A stretch of 26,508 bases of DNA from Phoronis ovalis (lineage: Eukaryota; Phoronida; Phoronidae): NCBI GenBank assembly GCA_028565635.1, contig JAOXYB010049613.1, positions 1-26,508 of the forward strand, given 5' to 3'. The notes beneath the pieces were generated by a model. It did not search any database and had not been told where the DNA came from. It saw only the letters and a program-made list of their open reading frames with translations. Positions 24,601 through 26,508 of this stretch are shown here, piece after piece. Numbering within the stretch: the first letter of the stretch is position 1; every line of letters starts with the position of its first letter. A program made the position numbers and the translations under genes.

Positions 24601-25471
24601 ACTGCAGTGTTAATAACATTTAACAGGTCTTCTTCCATGTTTGAAAATTTGGGATCAAATTCTGGAAGCAAGAGTGTAAACACAAGTTAGATTATAAATA
24701 TAACAAATATTTAAAATTGCTCGTTTTTTTCTGCATATTAGAAATGCTGTAAACAGTTCAACTAACAATGCATGCAACCATAGCAGAGTCGGAGGAAGAT
24801 GAAGACAGACCACATAATATATCAGAGAATGCTTCTCAAACTAATTAATATACTTTAATAATTAACAGGAAAGAGATTATACTAGAGCCAACAATAACTT
24901 GTTCTAAGATGGGAGAAGCAGTATCTGAGTATCTGGTATAGATAACACTTATATAGGCTTATACCTGCACAGAGACAACACTTTGACCATTTATGCTTTT
25001 AAGTTTTGTTGGCAATCTTTACTGTAAAACTAAAAATTAGATTACTAATGAAAATACTATTAAATTTTATTACATAAACATACATTTATTTTGTTAGCAC
25101 AGTTTATACGAAAAAAAGAAACCTCTCCGTAAAGGTATGAGTAGGATCGTGTATCCATAACCCGGAACTAGAACCCAAAAAAATCCAAAATACCAGTACA
25201 GTCTACAGAGAGTAACAACCCTCCCCTGTGGATTATAATTAATATAAATTATAATTCCGAATCTCCCCGGAATCGCCCGGTTTCTGGGGAACTCCTTTAC
25301 GTTTACTATTTTTCAAACACTAAGTATCTTTATTGTACAATATATGACAGTGCGTAAAACCGTTGTGTACAAAGATTATAGTGAGCAATACAAGATGTAA
25401 GAAATTATTTATTGCTTTAGTTACCTTCAAAACCGCCGCCATCAAAGTATTCAAATCGAGAGTAAACAGGT
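416..25471 (-). CDS. TALPID3: TALPID3 (KIAA0586 family) centriolar/ciliary protein, partial, 14 exons
   Basis: Joined CDS (minus): 25471-25425, 24661-23495, 22434-22295, 21811-21684, 21411-21246, 20757-20563, 20162-19775, 19264-19099, 3549-3483, 3023-2778, 2359-2162, 1577-1421, 1183-1085, 690-416. Seen: all introns are GT-AG and all phases are compatible, giving about 1,146 codons without a stop. Family landmarks, compared with vertebrate TALPID3 from memory, occur in order: VAAAVAASAAVAATQPIYK, then HIEKLQQQQLEWQ, SPLDTPAPRRIPPLP, NLFEAIL, RSVSHLC...TLDHNFNLVQRAR, VDAYIQTVTSEIQ, and DERYMTRVYGK. Known of the family: a coiled-coil protein at the distal centriole, needed for basal-body docking, primary cilium formation and hence Hedgehog signalling; human mutations cause Joubert-type ciliopathy. 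Vertebrate proteins are about 1,500-1,650 aa, so the C-terminal third lies left of position 416. The 5' start is uncertain: either ATG 24638 or further upstream. The IRF2BP gene at 8329-9993 sits inside its largest intron. Confidence 0.9.
1085..1183 (-). CDS. TALPID3: TALPID3 exon
   Basis: 99 nt. The acceptor TTTTGCTGCAG ends at 1184, and the donor AGAGAG|GTAAAA follows 1085. Phase 1 in and out. It encodes GVKVQSSQTQTKVQRGAVAP then SSIYKYNMQQPQR. VKVQSSQTQT is comparable to VKSIRTQT after the VYGK block in vertebrates. Confidence 0.82.
1421..1577 (-). CDS. TALPID3: TALPID3 exon with YMTRVYGK motif
   Basis: 157 nt. The acceptor CCTTTTTTACAG ends at 1578, and the donor TAAAG|GTAAGG follows 1421. 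Phase 0 in, phase 1 out. It encodes SWKPVPEYKDERYMTRVYGK followed by a basic region (SPKRKREV, SARKTRPDPALVTK). DERYMTRVYGK matches vertebrate DEDYMLQVYGK, a conserved TALPID3 block. Confidence 0.93.
1750..1771. repeat. ATCA microsatellite
   Basis: Five perfect ATCA tetranucleotides within the TALPID3 intron 1578-2161, then decaying to AACAATG. Confidence 0.7.
2162..2359 (-). CDS. TALPID3: TALPID3 exon, basic linker
   Basis: 198 nt (66 codons), phase 0 at both ends. The acceptor TTCATTTTCAG ends at 2360, and the donor CAGACA|GTAAGC follows 2162. It encodes RDLAVAKDKKVDFSHMEPER and then a lysine/arginine/glutamine-rich segment (PPVRGKRNKTETKMQARSAT, QLQQNNN). The corresponding vertebrate stretch is likewise a low-complexity Lys/Gln-rich linker between the EIQ helix and the VYGK motif. 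Confidence 0.85.
2778..3023 (-). CDS. TALPID3: TALPID3 exon, conserved central coiled coil
   Basis: 246 nt (82 codons), phase 0 at both ends. The acceptor TTTTTTTGCAG ends at 3024, and the donor ATTCAG|GTATTG follows 2778. It encodes KQHTKTSPVILRPATRSV, then SHLCSDILDTLERTQATR, KTLDHNFNLVQRARRP and FKTVVDAYIQTVTSEIQ. Vertebrate TALPID3 carries TRSVLKDAEKIL...VLEENLEAIIRAKDG...KTVDEWIKTISAEIQ at this position (recalled). That region is the coiled coil described as essential for centriole localisation and Hedgehog function. This is the strongest evidence that the left and right exon groups are one gene. Confidence 0.93.
3121..3210. repeat. 22-bp minisatellite, about 3.5 imperfect copies
   Basis: Units start at 3121, 3144, 3166 and 3188 and follow ACTGGTTTAACATCYGTGGA with substitutions; the last is partial. 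Immediately upstream of the hairpin at 3250-3306. Confidence 0.6.
3250..3306. repeat. GC-rich 24-bp-arm hairpin
   Basis: Left arm 3250-3273 begins CTTGCCTGCGACGAAGCC; right arm 3283-3306 is its complement with one mismatch; the loop is 9 nt. Stem GC is about 65% in a roughly one-third GC neighbourhood, so it stands out strongly. It sits in the TALPID3 intron 3024-3482. It may be the terminal hairpin of a Helitron-like element, a small fold-back element, or a structured RNA; none can be chosen from sequence alone. Confidence 0.7.
3483..3549 (-). CDS. TALPID3: TALPID3 exon after the giant intron
   Basis: 67 nt. The acceptor ATTTTACTTTCAG ends at 3550, and the donor TACTTG|GTGAGT follows 3483. 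Joined to the exon ending at 19099 the split codon is AGA. It encodes LISDGIQEISQGSETVPLDK followed by YL. It carries no diagnostic motif; support is phase match on both sides and position between two conserved exons. Confidence 0.75.
3603..3848 (+). repeat. diverged repeat copy, left of the TA element
   Basis: GC-richer block starting with ACTCCC and an 11-G run (3609-3619), then GGGTCCACATGCGTGAAC and GGGTGTT/GGGTGTTTATC motifs. It resembles, in opposite orientation, the block at 5470-5650 (shared GGGTCCAYATGCGYGAAC). Together they look like two old copies, or the two ends, of an unidentified repeat family. Confidence 0.5.
3855..5328. mobile_element. non-autonomous DNA transposon, 1.47 kb, TA target duplication
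   Basis: Perfect inverted termini: GGGACTGGTCAGAAATTAC at 3855-3873 and its reverse complement at 5310-5328. Each is flanked by TA (3853-3854 and 5329-5330), consistent with a TA target-site duplication; the flanking T/A extends the match to 22 bp. Subterminal regions are loosely similar G/C-run sequences (around 3874-3960 and 5150-5300). No reading frame resembling a transposase is present, so it would depend on an autonomous relative. TA duplication suggests a Tc1/mariner-like or ISL2EU/IS4EU-like element; the superfamily is not decided. It lies inside the TALPID3 intron. Confidence 0.75.
5470..5650 (-). repeat. diverged repeat copy, right of the TA element
   Basis: On the minus strand this reads GGGTGGGTCCATATGCGCGA followed by a CGCGTATATA segment and AAACACCCCCTTG. 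The first part matches the block at 3603-3848 with a few substitutions but inverted. The pair brackets the TA element. Confidence 0.5.
5833..5846. promoter_or_regulatory. RFX X-box-like palindrome
   Basis: GTTACCACGGTAAC is a near-perfect imperfect palindrome fitting the RFX X-box pattern GTNNCC-(2 nt)-GGNAAC. RFX factors drive ciliary and centriolar genes across animals. This copy lies in the TALPID3 giant intron, not at the promoter, so any role would be as an intronic element. A small inverted repeat follows at 5881-5923. Confidence 0.35.
7910..7915 (-). terminator. candidate polyadenylation signal of IRF2BP
   Basis: AATAAA on the minus strand, 413 nt beyond the IRF2BP stop codon. It is the first perfect hexamer I found downstream and would give a 3' UTR of about 430 nt. 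In this AT-rich sequence the hexamer is common by chance. Confidence 0.3.
8329..9993 (-). CDS. IRF2BP: IRF2BP1/2/L-family transcriptional co-regulator (RING protein), single exon
   Basis: 554 aa, intact, ATG at 9993 (A at -3), stop TAG at 8331-8329. Residues about 16-67 form the IRF2BP zinc finger: C18-x2-C21 (CYLCDLPRTPWAM), then C39-x2-C42 (VCRGCVNYEG). Residues about 190-312 form the conserved middle block (VGRVFAFDAATKPG, YELKIFIEYPSGSG, SGFKYLEYEL, GDWRLLGDLVPE). Basic SRKRKASPSP (346-355) looks like a nuclear localisation signal. The C-terminal RING (467-516) is C467-x2-C470, C482, H488, C491, C494, C510, C516, followed by GSNVPWAFMQGEIATIL. Vertebrate relatives (584-796 aa) are intronless nuclear proteins that bind IRF2 and other factors, repress transcription, and in some cases act as E3 ligases. 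It is nested on the same strand within a TALPID3 intron. One such gene probably represents the pre-duplication ancestor of the three vertebrate paralogues, which is inference. Confidence 0.97.
   Translation of the reverse strand: MFAPESSSGHLRSQRQHCYLCDLPRTPWAMLHDFSEPVCRGCVNYEGPDRIELVIESARHMKRAHGFQEKRKHQPPPGIPPNVPPNDRFAPFDVRSREHSVNDYRINASSGHVRSEDSEWRGHPPVRGPPSQGLPMSVTVPGRAPPVLTQSVGHLNGTKQPRKSPDGIKSEQPSNGEERRGNTTPPHPEIVRETLMALSRSTPFDVRFKKDHKLVGRVFAFDAATKPGADYELKIFIEYPSGSGTVYNSASGVAKQMYHDCMKDFGKGLSSGFKYLEYELKYDSGDWRLLGDLVPEPIRFFKESINKDLLPIPHIDKSYPVLPNPTTIARGAMPKPPNHSALYMESRKRKASPSPSETSHRVIDEHHKRQQWMQNQAEALKLTMASTGYASGPSSVSSVSPRSTHASTPPENPGPSPMVALMTVTAGVTDNLRMARMSNGSPSHTQSQRPRSREASSQPTGSESLKCTLCQQRLEDTHFVQCPSVPEHKFCFPCSKDSIRRQGAGSEVYCPSGKRCPLAGSNVPWAFMQGEIATILGDEYEEAKSLNLKKEKDS
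10137..10146. promoter_or_regulatory. NRF1-like palindrome upstream of IRF2BP
   Basis: GCGCATGCGT lies about 145 bp upstream of the IRF2BP ATG. It matches the NRF1 consensus core (GCGCATGCGC) except at the last base. NRF1 sites are typical of proximal promoters. The surrounding 9.3-10.2 kb is richer in CpG than the flanking intron DNA. The binding factor is inference. Confidence 0.4.
10182..10187. promoter_or_regulatory. CACGTG E-box upstream of IRF2BP
   Basis: TCACGTGG occurs about 190 bp upstream of the IRF2BP start codon and 35 bp beyond the NRF1-like site. It is the canonical E-box for USF/MYC/MITF-type bHLH-zip proteins. It is a 6-bp motif and may be fortuitous. Confidence 0.3.
12301..12308. 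promoter_or_regulatory. consensus CRE palindrome
   Basis: TGACGTCA is a full cAMP-response element, about 2.3 kb upstream of the IRF2BP start. It is isolated; function is not shown by the sequence. Confidence 0.2.
12785..13010. repeat. probable interspersed-repeat relic
   Basis: Contains paired TTTGACCTTTGAGCTCC and TTTTGACATCAAGGTCAA segments, then ATACACCAAGTACCAAGTTC, CTGAGATATAGTTTGCTG, a GAAGAAACAGAAGAAAGAAA purine tract, and a short hairpin (GTGCTCC...GGAGCAACC). This ordering resembles a dispersed repeat common in marine-invertebrate genomes, as I recall; the family name is not known to me. Confidence 0.4.
13516..13570. repeat. perfect 26-bp tandem duplication
   Basis: Two identical copies (13516-13541, 13542-13567) of a unit starting GAAGATAACGCCTATAACAG, plus 3 bp of a third copy. 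Perfect identity suggests a recent duplication. Confidence 0.85.
14341..14545. repeat. imperfect direct repeat
   Basis: TGAATCACCTCATAAGTGTTA (about 14350-14370) recurs as TGAATCACGTCATACGTAGC (about 14426), and GGTTATATCCTAACACCTTA (about 14394) recurs as AGTTATATCATAACGCAGTA (about 14516). It reads as two diverged copies of a roughly 80-120 bp unit with insertions. Confidence 0.45.
19099..19264 (-). CDS. TALPID3: TALPID3 exon before the giant intron
   Basis: 166 nt. The acceptor TTTTTTCAG ends at 19265, and the donor ACCAG|GTAGGA follows 19099. Phase 1 in, phase 2 out. It encodes AGQNLFEAILSTEETPV, then a Ser/Pro-rich segment ending DPPVTFRISPT. NLFEAIL resembles the vertebrate LLEQIL motif after SPLETPAPRR. 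The donor opens a 15.5-kb intron; the phase-2 end is matched by the acceptor at 3549. Confidence 0.88.
19775..20162 (-). CDS. TALPID3: TALPID3 exon with SPLDTPAPRR motif
   Basis: 388 nt. The acceptor TTCATTTTAG ends at 20163, and the donor GGCAAG|GTAATG follows 19775. Phase 0 in, phase 1 out. It begins AKVNLMALQAEEKDKYTRVP and contains CTCDYK, then a polar segment, and ends with SPLDTPAPRRIPPLPTYK and YNGRQ. The SPL(D/E)TPAPRR motif is a hallmark of TALPID3 proteins and the best single identifier in this half of the gene. Confidence 0.93.
20563..20757 (-). CDS. TALPID3: TALPID3 exon, LEKLQQQQ coiled coil
   Basis: 195 nt (65 codons), phase 0 at both ends. The acceptor ACTTTGCAG ends at 20758, and the donor TGGCAG|GTAAGC follows 20563. 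It encodes VQFQLESQLNEIMNKISNLQ, then a heptad-rich helix ELEKRLAELTERRLEHIEK and LQQQQLEWQ. Vertebrate TALPID3 has the same order, with HLEKLQQQQIDIQ at this position. A strong leucine heptad pattern makes a coiled coil very likely. Confidence 0.92.
21246..21411 (-). CDS. TALPID3: TALPID3 exon, alanine-rich segment
   Basis: 166 nt. The acceptor ATATTATAG ends at 21412, and the donor TATAAG|GTAGAC follows 21246. Phase 2 in, phase 0 out. It encodes RAQSNVPIKRVVMPKFVEAD, an acidic/basic linker, and then the alanine-rich stretch VAAAVAASAAVAATQPIYK. Vertebrate TALPID3 has an equivalent alanine run ending in APLIKVQ-D immediately before its first coiled coil. Here YK is followed directly by VQFQLES from the next exon, so the junction itself is conserved. 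Confidence 0.9.
21684..21811 (-). CDS. TALPID3: TALPID3 exon
   Basis: 128 nt. The acceptor CTATTTTTCAG ends at 21812, and the donor GTCAA|GTATGC follows 21684. Phase 0 in, phase 2 out. It encodes YSRVYQGERTKEPMLSARSV and continues to DKRVKAKGDLVK. This aligns by pattern with the vertebrate segment reading YTMGQKDALRTVL...VFKEVKVHLL (recalled), which likewise precedes the alanine-rich region. This is the first exon with recognisable family similarity. Confidence 0.85.
22295..22434 (-). CDS. TALPID3: TALPID3 exon
   Basis: 140 nt. The acceptor TTTTGTTTTAG ends at 22435 with a strong pyrimidine tract, and the donor ACAAG|GTACTT follows 22295. It enters in phase 1 and leaves in phase 0. It encodes AKNRDPNEPEIITIQDEI followed by an acidic, serine-rich segment ending GIQQKVINK. 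No domain is recognisable; it is included because both splice sites and phases fit the neighbouring exons. Confidence 0.8.
22645..22860. repeat. long near-perfect inverted repeat (fold-back)
   Basis: Arms 22691-22744 and 22791-22844 are complementary over 54 bp with one mismatch; the spacer is 46 bp. Outer arms TAGACTTGCTCA (22645-22656) and its complement (22849-22860) are perfect. The left side has a 34-bp insertion containing a small hairpin (AAGTCC-GTGT-GGACTT). Lies in TALPID3 intron 22435-23494 and would be transcribed with it. Confidence 0.85.
23495..24661 (-). CDS. TALPID3: TALPID3 large N-terminal exon (389 codons)
   Basis: The longest exon of the gene, 1,167 nt. The acceptor TTGCTTCCAG ends at 24662 and the donor CCAAG|GTAATA follows 23495. 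It ends in phase 1 and joins exactly to the exon at 22434 (GCT, Ala). The first methionine is at 24638 (SNMEEDLLNVINTAV), a plausible initiator if the upstream exon is untranslated. The encoded region is polar and probably disordered. It has a serine/asparagine-rich stretch (around STGSEILRRSTSLMLSQSN and the following SISSSS), basic patches, and KKKSGGILKPGIL. I recall no clear counterpart of this long segment in vertebrate TALPID3, whose N-terminus is shorter, so assignment rests on exon chaining to the conserved exons downstream. Confidence 0.8.
25425..25471 (-). CDS. TALPID3: TALPID3 tentative 5' exon
   Basis: A possible 47-nt exon. Acceptor CAG lies at 25474-25472 (weak pyrimidine tract) and donor AAG|GTAACT follows 25425. 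Read in the frame that joins the next exon it encodes PVYSRFEYFDGGGFE, continuing to EFDPKFSNMEED with no stop. A second frame contains ATGGCGGCG (25442-25440) in a fair initiation context. That frame would stop at 24622-24620 after splicing and overlap the downstream ATG at 24638. So this could be a coding exon, with the true start further upstream, or a 5' UTR exon carrying a small upstream ORF. No homology supports the peptide; the evidence is frame continuity and the splice donor only. Confidence 0.4.
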
Positions 25472-26091
25472 CTGATAAGTTTAATAACTTTATGAAAAAT
25501 ATATTTATTTAGTTAAAATATTTCTTCACTATAATTTAAAAGGTATTTAAAATAACTGTTTATAAGAGAAATGTATGAAATTTTATCTATTTTTCAAAAT
25601 TAAATAAAAAATTATGTATTGGATATTTATAAATATTATGCTGGTGGGTCTGTAAATAAAATTCCTGAAACAAATTCCTATGACCAAAATTATCGTTGTA
25701 TCGACAGATCTATAATAATTCGATTGATGATTTGCATGTACTGTAATGATCTTTTACCTTTATACTTGTCTGTGGTATGAATAACTTCAATTTTGTTTAT
25801 TAAACGAATAATACAGAAATGTTCTAATTTACATAAATGTATTAATTGATACAACGAAGTTAGAACACTAGTTCAGTTCTTCTCATTTTCGTACAGGTGC
25901 CCGACACGCTTGCTCTGCTGGTTTATTCATTGCATAAAGTTGTACATATTTTGATCTCCGGTTTATGGTATTCGAGGGAAGACGAATTTATAAAACAGGT
26001 ATTTTATAATGCAATAACTAGAAAAGATAAATTAATTTGTTGTTCTTCATTTTCCTGTGTCGACAGAAAATTCACTTCTAGTTCTACAGTT

Positions 26092-26196
26092 CAGTAGTGG
26101 CAGTACGACAGTACTAAGTCAGTACGTACACTACAGTCTACACTCTAGTAGGGTGACTCTACAGTCTACACTACACTCTACTGTCAGTAGTGGCAG
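26092..26196. repeat. CAGTA/CTACA-type short repeats
   Basis: CAGTAGTGGCAG occurs at 26092-26103 and 26185-26196; CTACAGTCTACAC occurs at 26131-26143 and CTACAGTCTACA at 26159-26170 (period 28). Several further AGTAC/ACACT words are interspersed. Low-complexity array with no coding potential. Confidence 0.6.
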
Positions 26197-26445
26197 ACAG
26201 TACACTACCGACTAATCGTCCACGATCAAACCAGGCAGTAGGTCACCTGACGAGAGTGTAGTTATATTTTTAACTAAATGTATGATGTACTATTCATACG
26301 GACGCCTCCTGTGTAATAAAAAGACTAACAGTTTTTCGCCAGATGGCCGTGGAATTATCAATAAAACGGATACCAATACTACAAGTACAATAGCTGGCGG
26401 TGGGTAGACATTTGTATAAGGATAGATAAGCTTAGTCCTGCAAGC

Positions 26446-26491
26446 ATGACCCTTACTTATGGACAGCCTACAGCTTGTCCGTAAGGGTCAT
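26446..26491. repeat. hairpin at the right edge
   Basis: ATGACCCTTAC (26446-26456) pairs perfectly with GTAAGGGTCAT (26481-26491). GGACA/TGTCC extends the stem after a 4-nt internal bulge, with a 10-nt loop. It may be one end of an element that continues beyond the window. Confidence 0.65.
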
Positions 26492-26508
26492 GGCCGGCTC
26501 ATATCTCA

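Larger units (their letters stand above)
24662..26508. other. 5' region of TALPID3 and flank, no supportable gene
   Basis: Intron 24662-25424, then 25472-26508. A palindrome (arm ATTATAATT, spacer AATATA) lies at 25232-25255. No divergent neighbour gene was found. The TALPID3 promoter is not located: it may be just upstream of 25471 or beyond the window. Confidence 0.5.

Noticed and set aside
24965-25021. Possible 57-nt exon (TTTTACAG acceptor, GTGCAG|GTATAAG donor)
   Set aside because: It has stops in all three frames, so it could only be an untranslated exon. Nothing else supports it.
25232-25255. AT-only palindrome ATTATAATT-AATATA-AATTATAAT
   Set aside because: Structure is clear, but A/T-only palindromes of this size are expected at times in such AT-rich DNA; no further context.
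25897-26097. 66-aa plus-strand frame upstream of TALPID3, checked as a divergent partner such as TIMM9
   Set aside because: No twin CX3C motif or other family signature; sequence looks like random AT-rich translation.

Overview
The window is AT-rich animal nuclear DNA. Genes are split by canonical GT-AG introns, there is no operon-like packing, and short DNA-transposon relics lie in the introns. Both genes recognised are metazoan families (a centriolar Hedgehog/cilium protein and an IRF2BP-type transcriptional co-regulator). Proteins diverge clearly from vertebrate versions, which suggests a marine invertebrate. A lophotrochozoan such as a mollusc is my guess, but the sequence does not fix the phylum.

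Gene 1, on the minus strand, is a partial TALPID3 (KIAA0586 family) gene running from about 25471 to 416 and leaving the window on the left. I reconstructed 14 coding exons: 25471-25425 (tentative), 24661-23495, 22434-22295, 21811-21684, 21411-21246, 20757-20563, 20162-19775, 19264-19099, then 3549-3483, 3023-2778, 2359-2162, 1577-1421, 1183-1085 and 690-416. Every donor/acceptor pair is GT-AG and every phase agrees with the next exon, giving about 1,146 continuous codons. Family landmarks appear in the expected order: an alanine-rich segment ending in a T-P-L/I-x-K-like motif, the LEKLQQQQ coiled coil, the SPLDTPAPRR motif, the RSV...TLDHNF coiled coil with the VDAYIQTVTSEIQ helix, and the YMTRVYGK motif. 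The C-terminal third of the protein lies outside the window.

Gene 2, also on the minus strand, is a complete single-exon IRF2BP1/2/L-family gene at 9993-8329 (554 aa). It has the N-terminal IRF2BP zinc finger, the conserved middle block, a basic nuclear-localisation-like motif and the C-terminal RING. It lies entirely inside the 15.5-kb TALPID3 intron between 19099 and 3549, so it is a same-strand nested gene.

The rest is non-coding. The left part of the big intron (3550-8328) holds a 1.47-kb non-autonomous DNA transposon with perfect terminal inverted repeats and TA target duplications. It is flanked by two diverged, oppositely oriented copies of another repeat. An RFX X-box-like palindrome lies at 5833-5846. 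The right part (9994-19098) holds the presumed IRF2BP promoter (NRF1-like and E-box motifs) and several GC-richer blocks that could be enhancers, plus short duplications and a transposon relic. Smaller introns contain a strong GC-rich hairpin (3250-3306), a 54-bp near-perfect fold-back (22645-22860) and microsatellites. The far right (25472-26508) has no gene I can support; it carries short CAGTA/CTACA-type repeats and a hairpin at 26446-26491. No tRNA, rRNA, CRISPR or prokaryotic feature was seen.

TALPID3 and IRF2BP are not known to share a pathway. The nesting is the main structural point, and it could couple their transcription.
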